Source: JAWLHU01 sp049324875 (GTDB taxonomy: Bacteria > Bacillota > Sulfobacillia > Symbiobacteriales > Symbiobacteriaceae). Taken from it: a stretch of DNA of 64,000 nt. The notes beneath the pieces are model-generated. The model had not been told where the DNA came from. It ran no database searches and saw nothing but the letters and a program-made list of their open reading frames with translations. Positions within the stretch are counted from its first letter, which is position 1. Each line of letters starts with the position of its first letter. The stretch is from positions 62,001 to 126,000 of the forward strand of contig JBMONC010000053.1 in assembly GCA_049324875.1 (NCBI GenBank), written 5' to 3'. Made by a program: the position numbers and the translations under genes. This document shows positions 41,387 to 49,455 of this stretch, in pieces.

Positions 41387-41860
41387 CTAACGGAACAGTT
41401 GGATCAGGGAGGCGGCCACCCCGACGAAGAAGGCGGTCGTGACCCCGAAGACGATCACCGCCCCGGCCAGTTGGAACATTCGCCCCCCGATCCCGAAGAC
41501 AAGCCCCTCCCGCTTGAACTCCAGGGCGGAGGCGGTCATGGCGTTGGCGAAGCCGGTAACCGGGACGGCGAGGCCGGCGCCCGCGTACCGGGCGAGTTTG
41601 TCAAAGTAACCGAGCCCGGTGAGCAGGGCACCCAGAAAGACCATGGTCGCGACCGTCGGGTCGGCGGCCTGCTTGTGGGAGATCCGCAGGGCCGACTCCC
41701 AGAAGTCAGTGACCCCCTCGCCGATCAGGCAGACCAGCCCCCCGGCCAGGAAGGCAGAGATGGCGTTGCGGAGGCGCGGCGGTTTCGGCTCTGCCTTGGA
41801 GACCATGTGCTTGTAGAGCGCCTGCTGGGACTGCTGTGAGGTTCCCTGTTTGATCTTCAC
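41387..41860 (-). CDS. spoVAC: Stage V sporulation protein AC
   Basis: A 157-residue integral membrane protein, the mechanosensitive-type channel component of SpoVA. The segments NAISAFLAGGLVCLIGEG and GAGLAVPVTGFANAMTASA are typical. The open frame extends to 41905, but GTG 41860, 8 nt after GGAGGTG, is the likely start. It is the first gene of the operon; a possible sigma-G promoter lies upstream. Confidence 0.93.
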   Translation of the reverse strand: MKIKQGTSQQSQQALYKHMVSKAEPKPPRLRNAISAFLAGGLVCLIGEGVTDFWESALRISHKQAADPTVATMVFLGALLTGLGYFDKLARYAGAGLAVPVTGFANAMTASALEFKREGLVFGIGGRMFQLAGAVIVFGVTTAFFVGVAASLIQLFR

Positions 41861-41881
41861 GGACGGACACCTCCGGCTACC

Positions 41882-41911
41882 TAGTCTCCACGTGTTGCGG
41901 AGCACCTATGC
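41882..41911 (-). promoter_or_regulatory. Possible sigma-G promoter of the spoVA operon
   Basis: On the minus strand GCATA (41907-41911) and GAGACTA (41882-41888) are separated by 18 bp, matching the forespore-type -35 and part of the -10 (CATACTA), 22 nt before the spoVAC start. Confidence 0.35.
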
Positions 41912-41940
41912 GAACAAGCCGGGACCCCTTCCAAAACAAA

Positions 41941-41972
41941 GCGAAGCCCCCGTGCCGCGGAAGGCACGGGGG
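41941..41972 (-). terminator. Terminator after the zinc-ribbon small protein gene
   Basis: A perfect 10-bp stem CCCCCGTGCC / GGCACGGGGG located between the stop at 41988 and the spoVA promoter. Confidence 0.8.
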
Positions 41973-41987
41973 TGACATGTTTTGCAT

Positions 41988-42179
41988 TCAGTCGCTGGCA
42001 CCGTGGCTCCCGTCGGAGGAGCCGGACTCCCCGGAACCGCCGTGCAGGCGCGTTCGTTCCGTGTAGCCGGCACAGACGGAACAGAGAATCTTTCGGGAGC
42101 CGCTGACCCTGCTGAAGGGGAGAAGACAGTCCTTGCAGATGACCGTCTCTTCCCCGATGACCGGCTTCTTTTTGGTCAT
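41988..42179 (-). CDS. Small zinc-ribbon protein
   Basis: A 63-residue protein with CKDC and CSVC pairs 16 residues apart, forming a rubredoxin-like or zinc-ribbon knuckle. A basic N-terminus (MTKKK) and a Gly/Ser-rich tail flank it. The family is that of small clostridial zinc-ribbon proteins of unknown role. The ATG is 10 nt after GGAGG. It has its own promoter (TTGGCA-17-TATTCT) and terminator. Confidence 0.72.
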   Translation of the reverse strand: MTKKKPVIGEETVICKDCLLPFSRVSGSRKILCSVCAGYTERTRLHGGSGESGSSDGSHGASD

Positions 42180-42217
42180 CTGTCTCGTCCTCCGTGATGA
42201 GGCGATTCCCCAGCCTA

Positions 42218-42246
42218 AGAATAGCCGATTCCTCTGGGGCTGCCAA
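42218..42246 (-). promoter_or_regulatory. Promoter of the zinc-ribbon protein gene
   Basis: -35 TTGGCA (42241-42246), 17-bp spacer, -10 TATTCT (42218-42223) on the minus strand. Confidence 0.6.
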
Positions 42247-42382
42247 GGGCAGGGTTCCAAATTGTCAGACGATCTAACGAAAATCTAACGGACTTTTCTT
42301 CTGGATGCTTCGATTATCGCAGTGAATCTACTTGTTCTCTTTATCGCTTTTGTCGAATCGCCCGGGCAGGCTGCTTGCTGCA

Positions 42383-42410
42383 TGAGAAAAGGCAGGCGTT
42401 GCCGCCTGCC
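42383..42410 (-). terminator. Terminator after the CD3324-type gene
   Basis: A perfect 8-bp stem GGCAGGCG / CGCCTGCC followed on the minus strand by TTTTCTCATG. Confidence 0.7.
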
Positions 42411-42553
42411 TCTCTGGTTGTATCATCCCCGTGAGCTACCGCTCGCCGGAGATGACGACCGTGGACTGGACCACGGGCATCACCCCCTTACCTCTTTGGT
42501 ATTTTGCGGGTTGGCCAACCGCACCTTCAGAATACCAGCGAGAAGGGATCCGA

Positions 42554-42841
42554 TCAGCCCCGCGAACGGGTGGACCCATTCTTTCCATGGATGATCTTGC
42601 GGATGGAATCATACCCGAGATGGTACTCCCGCATCAGCTGGTCGATGGGGGTTCCCTCACGCCAGCGCTGCCGGATCGTTTCGTTCCGCCGGGCGAGATC
42701 GGCCCGGGCGCCGCTGCGGGCGCCCCAGGGCAGCCGCTCCGCCGGCCGGGGGATGTAGAGCTGCTCACCCGCCGCGTACCGCTGAATCTCTGCCAACAGG
42801 CGGGGAGGAAGGATATCTGCTGCATTCTGATAGCGAGCCAC
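42554..42841 (-). CDS. CD3324-family (Mor-like) DNA-binding protein
   Basis: A 95-residue protein. The pattern NAADILPPRLLAEIQRYAAG, the aromatic IYIP-like segment (LYIPRP), the WG pair, and the C-terminal helix-turn-helix (RNETIRQRWREG...YHLGYDSIRKIIHG) match CD3324-type proteins, small relatives of phage Mor activators. GTG 42841 follows AGAGGAGGT. It is a probable transcription regulator, located between two genes for very small products. Confidence 0.82.
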   Translation of the reverse strand: MARYQNAADILPPRLLAEIQRYAAGEQLYIPRPAERLPWGARSGARADLARRNETIRQRWREGTPIDQLMREYHLGYDSIRKIIHGKNGSTRSRG

Positions 42842-42876
42842 TGAGCCAGACCTCCTCTTTTGGCGTCCAGAGGACA

Positions 42877-42909
42877 AAAGAAAAGCCGCAGGGCAACGCC
42901 CCACGGCTT
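42877..42909 (-). terminator. Terminator of the 20-codon peptide gene
   Basis: A stem pairing AAGCCG-x-GGGC with GCCC-x-CGGCTT, followed on the minus strand by TTTTCTTTT. It separates the peptide gene from the CD3324-type gene. Confidence 0.75.
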
Positions 42910-42930
42910 GGCCTGGCATGGTGACAGTTC

Positions 42931-42993
42931 TCAGGCGTGCCGAGTGGGAGCGTGCCGGATGTAGTTGAAGGCGATGGTCAGCTTGGTGGACAT
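42931..42993 (-). CDS. 20-residue peptide gene with own promoter and terminator
   Basis: A very short ORF (begins MSTKLTIAFN, ends RHA) whose expression signals are unusually good. The ribosome site AAGGAGGTG lies 5 nt before the ATG. A promoter TTGACA-18-TATTCT lies at 43033-43062, and an intrinsic terminator follows at 42877-42909. The product is basic, with several His and Arg and no membrane segment. The transcript would be about 150 nt. It may be a signalling or leader peptide, or the locus may be an RNA with an incidental ORF. Confidence 0.45.
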   Translation of the reverse strand: MSTKLTIAFNYIRHAPTRHA

Positions 42994-43032
42994 CCGGGCA
43001 CCTCCTTCACAGAGTAGTTTTAACTGTGGTCT

Positions 43033-43062
43033 AGAATATCACTCGCCGTTGGGGGCTGTCAA
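43033..43062 (-). promoter_or_regulatory. Promoter of the 20-codon peptide gene
   Basis: Perfect -35 TTGACA (43057-43062), 18-bp spacer, -10 TATTCT (43033-43038) on the minus strand, about 40 nt before the start codon. Confidence 0.65.
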
Positions 43063-43089
43063 GGGGTGGAGAAGCGCTTCACCAAGCGT

Positions 43090-44052
43090 TTACATAGCTG
43101 TCTGATTCAGTACCCGGCTCAACACGGCGGGCTCGATGTTACCACCGGTCAGGATCAGGACCACCCGTTTGCCCGCCAGGTCCGCCCGCTCCTGCTGCAG
43201 GGCGGCCAGGGCGGCGGCACCCGCCCCCTCCACCAGCAGGCTCGCCTTGTCCAGCAGGGTGTAGATCCCGCGGGCGATCGCCTCCTCCGACACGGTGACA
43301 ATCCGGTCTGCGTAGCGCTGGGCGAGGGCCAGGTTCAGCTCTCCCACCGCCTTTACCACCAGCTTGTCCGCCAGGCTGCGGGGGTCAGGCAGGTGGACGA
43401 TCTCGCCCTGGCGCAGCGACTCGTGCATGGCCGCCGCCTGCTCGGGCTCGACGCCGATCACCGCCGCCCTCGGCTTGAGTGTCTTCACGGCGCAGCCCAC
43501 GCCGGCCAGCAGTCCACCGCCGCCCACCGGGACGATGACCGCATCCACCTCGGGCAGGTCCTCCATGATCTCCAGCCCGACGGTGCCCTGGCCGGCGATG
43601 ATGTGGGGGTCGTCGTAGGAGTGGATCAGCCTGCGCCCGGTGTTCCGGCTGATCTCCCCCGCCACCTGAGCGGCGTCGTTGTAGACCTGGCCCCGCACCA
43701 GCACCTCGGCGCCATACCCGGCGCAGATCGCCCGCAGGTTGACCGGGCTCCGCTCCGTCATGACGATGGTGGCCGGGACCCCGAGGTGGGAGGCCGCATA
43801 GGCCACGCCCACGGCATGGCTCCCGCCCGAGGCGGCCACGACGCCCCGGCTTCGCTCCTCAGGGGTGAGGGCCAGCAGGAAGTTGGCTGCCCCCCGCAGC
43901 TTGAAGGCTCGGGTCTCCCGGAGCATCTCCGGCTTGAGGAAGACCTGGGCCCCGGTCAGGTCGCTGAGCAGCCGGCTGTACTCCAGCGGGGTTCGCCCTA
44001 CCAGGGGAGCGATGCGCTTGCGGGCCAGGTAGATCTCCTGAATGGTGATCAC
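43090..44052 (-). CDS. Threonine dehydratase-like PLP enzyme (fold type II)
   Basis: A 320-residue PLP-dependent lyase of the IlvA/TdcB group without the ACT domain. The PLP lysine is in ETRAFKLRGAA, the phosphate-binding loop is VPVGGGGLLAG and the C-terminal Ser/Asn site is LTGGNI. Two variations are notable: RAFKLRG for the usual TGSFKxRG, and SGGSHAVG for SxGNHAQG, so the substrate may not be threonine. GTG 44052 follows AAGGAGGGC. It is divergent from the SUI1-like gene. Confidence 0.88.
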   Translation of the reverse strand: MITIQEIYLARKRIAPLVGRTPLEYSRLLSDLTGAQVFLKPEMLRETRAFKLRGAANFLLALTPEERSRGVVAASGGSHAVGVAYAASHLGVPATIVMTERSPVNLRAICAGYGAEVLVRGQVYNDAAQVAGEISRNTGRRLIHSYDDPHIIAGQGTVGLEIMEDLPEVDAVIVPVGGGGLLAGVGCAVKTLKPRAAVIGVEPEQAAAMHESLRQGEIVHLPDPRSLADKLVVKAVGELNLALAQRYADRIVTVSEEAIARGIYTLLDKASLLVEGAGAAALAALQQERADLAGKRVVLILTGGNIEPAVLSRVLNQTAM

Positions 44053-44188
44053 GAGGGTGCCCTCCTTGACGGAACGCTGCATCTCGGAGCCTCGGTCCTT
44101 GGAAGTTGGACGTGCCTGGTATGGAGAGGTTTCGGCTTGACGCCCCCGGGTCCTGCTGGTACGGTGGGAGGCGGAGGGGAGTTCACGC

Positions 44189-44536
44189 ATGGATGCCAAC
44201 CGCCGCCTCGTCTACAGCACCGATTCGAAGGAGAACCAGCGCTGTCCGCGGTGCCGGGAGCTACTGGTCAACTGCGCCTGCCCCAGGGAGGAGGCGGTGC
44301 CGGAGAAGCTGACGGTCAAGCTCCGGCTGGAGAAGAGCGGCCGGGGCGGCAAGGCGGTCACAGTGCTCTACGACCTCCCCCGGAACCCCGCCTTCCTCAA
44401 GGAGTTGGCGACGAAGCTGAAGAAGGCCTGCGGCACCGGGGGCACGGCCAAGGAGGACTCCGTGGAGATCCAGGGCGATGTGCGGGAGCGGCTCCGGCAG
44501 CTGCTGCCGGCCCTGGGCTACAAGGTAAAGGGATAG
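44189..44536 (+). CDS. SUI1/YciH family translation factor
   Basis: A 115-residue bacterial eIF1/SUI1 homologue. An N-terminal zinc-ribbon-like stretch (CPRC...CAC) precedes the SUI1 fold with SGRGGKAVTVLYDLP, LKKACGTGGTAKED and EIQGDVRERL. YciH can influence start-codon selection fidelity; its physiological role in bacteria is unclear. The ATG is 8 nt after GGAGGGGAG. A terminator follows. Confidence 0.93.
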   Translation: MDANRRLVYSTDSKENQRCPRCRELLVNCACPREEAVPEKLTVKLRLEKSGRGGKAVTVLYDLPRNPAFLKELATKLKKACGTGGTAKEDSVEIQGDVRERLRQLLPALGYKVKG

Positions 44537-44540
44537 GAAC

Positions 44541-44574
44541 GGGCCCCGCCTCGGCTGACGAGGCGGGGCCTTCT
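44541..44574. terminator. Bidirectional terminator
   Basis: A perfect 12-bp stem GGCCCCGCCTCG / CGAGGCGGGGCC between convergent genes. Confidence 0.8.
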
Positions 44575-44575
44575 G

Positions 44576-45517
44576 CTAGAACCGCTCGATGATGATCTCG
44601 CCGACGCCCCCGTCGATATCGATCTCCACCCGGTGTTCGGCCTGGTCAAAGTCCGGCGTGACCCGGCCCCGGCCCTCCAGGTCGAACTCCCCGCTGTACC
44701 GGATCTCGCCGAGCCCCTGATCCGCCTGGATCCGGGCGCCCAGCTCCTCAGGGATCCGCAGGACGACCCTGCCCACGCCGCTGTCGATATCGACCCGGAA
44801 CCGCCCGGCGGCGGGCAGGGTGATCTCGGTGTCGCCCACGCCGGCGTCCACCTCGAGGCTGAGAAGCCGGGCGCCGGTCAGGTCAATGCGGGACTCGCCG
44901 ACGCCGGCATCGATCCGGAGGTGGAGGGGGATCTGGTCGGAGAGCCGCAGGTCCCAGGTGGGGGAATCGACGTCCAGATTGGACGGGATTTCGAAGAGAT
45001 TGAACCGCTCCCCGCTCGCCTTCAGGCTGAAAACCAGGGTATCACCGGCGTTGTGGGCGTCCTTCCGGATGCTCTCATGGGCCAGCGGGGTTACGGTGCC
45101 CTCGATCAGGTTGGCCTGCCGGCCGGCCGAGATGGAGAGCCTGGCGACCTGGGGGTCGATCCGCAGGTCGGCCTGGCGGGCGTCACCCACCGGCTGGGCG
45201 ATGGTGACGGGCTCCCTGGTGCCGGCCATATAGCCGCCAAGGGAGCCGAGCCAGACCACCCCGGCGATGACGGTCAGCACGACGCCGAGCACGATCCAGG
45301 AGCCCCAGGCGGTGCGCCGGCCCAGCAGCAGGTCCAGGCCGACAGCAATCAGCCAGACGGGCCAGAGGCGCAGGAGCAGGGTCCAGATGTTCACGTCCAG
45401 CAGTTCGAGATTCTGGGCCAGGAAGGCCAGACCCAGCAGGATCAGGAGGACGGGACCCACGATGGAGGGCCCGCGGGGCGCAGGGGCGGTTGGGGGCGGG
45501 TTGTTCGGGTATGCCAT
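44576..45517 (-). CDS. LiaF-like membrane protein with toast-rack domain
   Basis: A 313-residue protein. A Pro-rich N-terminus precedes four hydrophobic segments (DUF5668-type, for example LLLRLWPVWLIAVGLDLLLG). The C-terminal 180 residues are a repetitive beta-helix-like toast-rack domain with repeating D-x-G-V-G-x motifs (DAGVGES, DAGVGDT, DSGVGRV, DGGVGEI). LiaF-type proteins modulate envelope-stress sensors, but no LiaR/LiaS gene is adjacent. It is probably co-transcribed with the upstream membrane protein. Confidence 0.82.
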   Translation of the reverse strand: MAYPNNPPPTAPAPRGPSIVGPVLLILLGLAFLAQNLELLDVNIWTLLLRLWPVWLIAVGLDLLLGRRTAWGSWIVLGVVLTVIAGVVWLGSLGGYMAGTREPVTIAQPVGDARQADLRIDPQVARLSISAGRQANLIEGTVTPLAHESIRKDAHNAGDTLVFSLKASGERFNLFEIPSNLDVDSPTWDLRLSDQIPLHLRIDAGVGESRIDLTGARLLSLEVDAGVGDTEITLPAAGRFRVDIDSGVGRVVLRIPEELGARIQADQGLGEIRYSGEFDLEGRGRVTPDFDQAEHRVEIDIDGGVGEIIIERF

Positions 45518-45530
45518 GGGAGATCCTCCT

Positions 45531-46172
45531 TTACTGGGGCCCGCCGGGGCGCTGCTGCCGCAAGAGCAGGAAGACGCCGACAGCGATCAGGGCAAGCGGG
45601 AAGAAGAAACGCATGAGGGAGCCTACCAGGATCAGGGTGGCCAGGCCACCGCAGGCAACGGCCACCAGCAGTGCCCACTGCTGCTGCTGGCGGCTCTCCC
45701 ACCAGACGGTGCCGAAGGTGAGGGCGAGGCCGGTGAAGAAGACGGCGCCGCCGTCGAACCAGGGCATCAGCGTGTCGAGCCCGGAGACGGTGGCCAGGGT
45801 GAGGAGCACCCCTGCCGGGATGATCGGCCAGAAATGGCGGCGATCGGTGGCTGCGTAGATCGCGGCAAAGGCGAAGCCGAGTCCGCCCAGGAAGAGGGAG
45901 CCCTCGAACCGGAACCGGGGCACCAGTTCGTCCAGGCCGATCATCAGCCCGATGAAGCCCAGGGCGAAGGCCGGGAGGATGGCCCACCACTGCCGGCGGT
46001 CCCGGGCGAAGACGGCGCCGAACAGGACGGCACCGATCAGAAAGCCGAGGGCGATGGTCATCTTCCAGGCGAAGTGAAGCAGGCCCAGGCTCTGCAGGAG
46101 GAAGAGCGCCCCGACCGTCACGAGGAGCGTCCCCCAGATGACACCCTTATCAACCGGATTCCGATTTTCCAT
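45531..46172 (-). CDS. Multi-pass membrane protein (DUF5668-like), unknown function
   Basis: A 213-residue protein with about seven hydrophobic segments and little loop sequence. The repeated W-A-I-L-P-A / F-W-P-I-I-P-A-G pattern suggests internal duplication of a two- to three-helix unit of the LiaF N-terminal type. It is the first gene of a two-gene operon with the toast-rack protein (13-nt gap). Confidence 0.75.
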   Translation of the reverse strand: MENRNPVDKGVIWGTLLVTVGALFLLQSLGLLHFAWKMTIALGFLIGAVLFGAVFARDRRQWWAILPAFALGFIGLMIGLDELVPRFRFEGSLFLGGLGFAFAAIYAATDRRHFWPIIPAGVLLTLATVSGLDTLMPWFDGGAVFFTGLALTFGTVWWESRQQQQWALLVAVACGGLATLILVGSLMRFFFPLALIAVGVFLLLRQQRPGGPQ

Positions 46173-46392
46173 GATGTTGGCACTTCCTTTGTGATCACAT
46201 TCACCCTATCAGACGGAAGCGGAGAGGCCCATCCCTTCACCCGGTCGGCGCGATTTTTTGCGGAACTTTTCGACCGGTGCACCCCGACGCCTCACCTGCT
46301 CGGCCCAGATACTTTTGGGTATAAATACACAGGTATACTCGGTGTCGATCACTAATTCAATAGGTAACACCCCCGATGAAGGAGGTCGGATT

Positions 46393-47784
46393 GTGCTCAG
46401 CAAGCCGCTCATTGAGGACATGATCACGGCAGCCCTCTCCACCGGCGGCGATTTCGCCGAGATCTTTGTGGAGCAGAAGCGCTCAACCACCATCGGCATG
46501 GTGGGGGGCAAGGTCGAGAACTGCGTGACCGGCCACGATTTCGGCATCGGAATCCGGATTTTTTGCGGGTTGAACAGCATCTATGCATATACCAATGAGC
46601 ACAGCCGCGACCGGCTTCTGCCTCTGGTCCGTCAGGCAGCACAGGCGGTGAGGGGTTCCCGGCGGCAGGATCTCACCCTGAACCTGATGACCGCCCCGTC
46701 GGAGAGCCGCCACCCCGTCCGGGAGGTGCCCACAGCGGTTCCATACGCCCGCAAGGTCGCGGTGATGCGGGAGGCCGACCAGATCGCCAGGAATTTCAGC
46801 CCGGAGATCTCGCAGGTCACCGTCACCTACCTGGATGAGGAGCAGGAGGTCCTGATCGCCAACTCCGAGGGCACCTTCGCCCAGGACAGGCGGATTCGCA
46901 GCCGGCTGCCGATCACGGCGGTCGCTTCCAATGGGTCGCAGATGCAGACAGGCTTTTACGGACCAGGTGCCCACAAAGGCTTCGAGTTCTTTGAGGAGCT
47001 GGACCTCCGGCACTACGCCGGGGAGGCGGCCCGCATCGCGGTGACCATGCTGCACGCCGATGAGTGCCCCAGCGGCCGCTTCCCGGTGATCATCGATAAC
47101 GAGTTCGGCGGGGTGATCATGCACGAGGCCTGCGGCCATGGCCTGGAGGCCACCTCGGTAGCCAAGAAGGCCTCGGTCTTCGCCGATCGCCTGGGCGAGA
47201 AGATCGCCCCGGAGATTGTCACCTACATCGACGACGGCACCCTGGCCAACGAGTGGGGTTCGCAGAACCTGGATGACGAGGGCGCCCCCTGCCGGCGGAA
47301 CGTGCTGATCGAGAACGGCGTGCTGAAGGGGTACCTGATCGATAAGCTGAACGGCCGGCGGATGGGCATGGCCCCCACCGGCTCCAGCCGCCGTCAGTCC
47401 TACAAGTTCGCCCCCACCTCCCGCATGACCAACACCTTTATCGCCCCCGGCAAGCACACCCGGGAGGAGATCATCGCCAACACCGAGTTCGCGATCTATG
47501 CCCGGTACATGGGCGGAGGTTCGGTCAACCCGGCCACCGGTGAGTACAACTTCGCCGTTCGGGAGGGCTACATCGTCCGGAACGGCAAAATCGCAGAACC
47601 GGTGCGGGGGGCTACCCTGATCGGGACGGGCTTTGACACCCTCTCCAAGATCGACATGGTGGGGAACAACCTGGCCCACGGGGCGGGCATGTGCGGCTCC
47701 CTCAGCGGCTCCCTGCCGGTCAACGTAGGCCAGCCGACCATCCGGGTCAGCGAAATCACCGTCGGTGGGAGAAAGGGGAGGTAG
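46393..47784 (+). CDS. tldD: TldD metalloprotease subunit
   Basis: A 463-residue TldD-type zinc peptidase subunit. The HExxxH motif is HEACGHGLEA (His244), with a C-terminal glycine-rich LSGSLPV segment. The TldD/TldE heterodimer degrades or matures unfolded short peptides, including some ribosomal peptides. GTG 46393 is 7 nt after AAGGAGGTCGG; the frame upstream is open but unlikely to be translated. It precedes tldE by 2 nt. Confidence 0.93.
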   Translation: MLSKPLIEDMITAALSTGGDFAEIFVEQKRSTTIGMVGGKVENCVTGHDFGIGIRIFCGLNSIYAYTNEHSRDRLLPLVRQAAQAVRGSRRQDLTLNLMTAPSESRHPVREVPTAVPYARKVAVMREADQIARNFSPEISQVTVTYLDEEQEVLIANSEGTFAQDRRIRSRLPITAVASNGSQMQTGFYGPGAHKGFEFFEELDLRHYAGEAARIAVTMLHADECPSGRFPVIIDNEFGGVIMHEACGHGLEATSVAKKASVFADRLGEKIAPEIVTYIDDGTLANEWGSQNLDDEGAPCRRNVLIENGVLKGYLIDKLNGRRMGMAPTGSSRRQSYKFAPTSRMTNTFIAPGKHTREEIIANTEFAIYARYMGGGSVNPATGEYNFAVREGYIVRNGKIAEPVRGATLIGTGFDTLSKIDMVGNNLAHGAGMCGSLSGSLPVNVGQPTIRVSEITVGGRKGR

Positions 47785-47786
47785 CG

Positions 47787-49133
47787 ATGAATCTCCAGGC
47801 GTTGAAGGAAGCGATCTTCGCCCGTGGCAGGGCCATGGGCTTCACCGATATGGAGATCTACTACCAGAGCTCGACCAAGTTCAGCAGCAGGGTCTTCCGG
47901 GGGGAGATCGACAGCTACACCATCGCCGGCGATGGGGGGCTCGCCTTCCGGGGGCGGCTGGGTGAGAAGATGGGGTATGCCTACACCGAACTGGTGGATG
48001 ATTCGGCGGTGGAAGGGCTGCTGGAGGGTGCGAGAAGCGCTGCCGCCATCACCGACAGCGAGGAGGTTGAACCGCTCTACGAAGGGCCCTTCGTCTATGA
48101 GAGCACCGACCTCTTCTCCATGGCCCTTGACCAGGCTGATCCAGATCAGTTGATCAACCTTCTCAAAGAGATTGAGGCGGAATGCCTCCGGCTGGATCCG
48201 CGCATCAGCCAGCTGCAGTACTGCAACGCCGAGAAGCTGACCTACGAGCGGATGATCGCCAACACCAGGGGATTGGACCGGAGCGAGAAGGGGAACTTCT
48301 CCTATCTCCTCCTCGCCGCCGTGGCCCGGGAGGGAGCGGACACGAAGAGCACCTTCAAGTTCTTCACCATCCGGGATCTGAACGTTGACCCGAAGGCGGT
48401 GGCGAAGAGGCTGGTCGATGAGACGGTCTCCTACCTGGGGGCCGAGCCGTTGGAGAGCCGGACCTACCCGGTCCTGCTTCGCAGAGAGGCCGCCGCCAGC
48501 CTTCTGGCTACCTTCGCCGGAGTCTTCTTCGCCACCAATGTCCAGAAGGGGCGCTCCCTCCTGAAGGGACGGGTCGGGGAGGCGATCGCGAGCCCGTTGA
48601 TCACCCTGGTGGACGATCCGTTTCTGCCCGGCGGCATCGGCAGCCGCTCCTTCGACGGCGAGGGGGTGCCATCCCGCCGCCTGAACCTGGTGCAGAGCGG
48701 TGTGCTGAGCAGCTTCCTGTACAACTTGAGGAGCGCCGGGGTGGACGGCACCGCCTCCACCGGCCATGGCTACAAGCCTTCGTACAAGGGTGCTGTGTCG
48801 ATTGCACCCTCGAACCTGTATATCAGGCCGGGGGGCCGTTCCCTGGAGGAGATGGTGGCGGCCACCGACGAGGCGGTGATCGTCACCGAGCTGCAAGGAC
48901 TGCACTCCGGCGCGAACCCCATCTCGGGTGACTTCTCGCTGGCGGCGAGCGGCTTTTACGTAAAGGGCGGGGAGATCGTCAAGCCGGTCAACCAGATCAC
49001 GGTGGCGGGCAACTTCTTCACCCTTTTGAAGGAGATCGAAGAGGTGGGTTCCGACCTGGAGTTCGTCCCGTGGGGCGGGAACTTCGGTTCGCCCACCCTG
49101 CGGGTGAAGGGCCTGGCGGTTGCAGGGAAGTAG
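47787..49133 (+). CDS. tldE: TldE/PmbA partner subunit
   Basis: A 448-residue non-catalytic partner of TldD. It lacks the HExxxH helix, has the family segments SFDGEGVPSRR and STGHGYKP, and ends with GGNFGSPTLRVKGLAVAGK. The ATG at 47787 follows AAAGGGGAGG. The pair forms the usual two-gene operon. No RiPP precursor was recognised beside it. Confidence 0.92.
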   Translation: MNLQALKEAIFARGRAMGFTDMEIYYQSSTKFSSRVFRGEIDSYTIAGDGGLAFRGRLGEKMGYAYTELVDDSAVEGLLEGARSAAAITDSEEVEPLYEGPFVYESTDLFSMALDQADPDQLINLLKEIEAECLRLDPRISQLQYCNAEKLTYERMIANTRGLDRSEKGNFSYLLLAAVAREGADTKSTFKFFTIRDLNVDPKAVAKRLVDETVSYLGAEPLESRTYPVLLRREAAASLLATFAGVFFATNVQKGRSLLKGRVGEAIASPLITLVDDPFLPGGIGSRSFDGEGVPSRRLNLVQSGVLSSFLYNLRSAGVDGTASTGHGYKPSYKGAVSIAPSNLYIRPGGRSLEEMVAATDEAVIVTELQGLHSGANPISGDFSLAASGFYVKGGEIVKPVNQITVAGNFFTLLKEIEEVGSDLEFVPWGGNFGSPTLRVKGLAVAGK

Positions 49134-49175
49134 CGGTGCCCAGAGAGGCAGGCGCTGGTGATTGGATTGCCTGGG

Positions 49176-49204
49176 TTTACAGATAGAAGCACACCTTGTA
49201 TACT
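49176..49204 (+). promoter_or_regulatory. Promoter of the riboswitch-terC transcript
   Basis: -35 TTTACA (49176-49181), 17-bp spacer, -10 TATACT (49199-49204), immediately before the aptamer. Confidence 0.7.
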
Positions 49205-49220
49205 GGTACGGTAGTGCGTG

Positions 49221-49368
49221 CCTACTCAAGGGGAGTAGCCAGCCTGACTATGTCAGGTGATGCAGTCGGTCATGGCGGGCATGGCCCCCGGCTGTCTCGG
49301 TCGCCAGGACTTCTGGGACATGGCAAGACCTTGGTTCCTTCTGGAACTGAGCTTGTCGTGTCCTTTTT
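49221..49368 (+). ncRNA. yybP-ykoY manganese riboswitch
   Basis: Conserved aptamer elements are present in the right order: AAGGGGAGTAG (49228-49238) and GGCAAGACCTTGG (49322-49334), separated by a variable paired region. The expression platform is visible. GGACA and CAAG (49316-49327) can pair with CTTG and TGTCC (49352-49363), with the inner stem GTTCC/GGAAC, followed by TTTTT. This terminator would consume the 3' aptamer strand, consistent with metal-induced readthrough. It sits upstream of a TerC gene, the classical target. Confidence 0.88.
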
Positions 49369-49455
49369 ATTTCTCCGGCGGTGCGCAGCCCGCTTGGTTG
49401 GTCCGAGAGTGTGGGGGCTTCAAGATCAAATAAGGGAGAGGCGAGACGTTTCACT

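Larger units (their letters stand above)
42180..42553. other. Stretch without a confident gene
   Basis: Holds the promoter above, a terminator at 42383-42410 and a 14-codon frame at 42436-42480 that could not be supported. Nothing else was recognised. Confidence 0.5.

Noticed and set aside
42351..42357. A TGTCGAA 0A-box core near the CD3324-type gene
   Set aside because: A 7-mer is expected several times by chance in 64 kb on both strands, and no second box or promoter lies beside it, unlike the pair at spo0A.
42436..42480. A 14-codon frame (minus strand) after AAGGGGGTG and before a terminator
   Set aside because: Too short, with no promoter of its own; the upstream sequence is still within the trailer of the CD3324-type gene. 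It could be real but cannot be supported.
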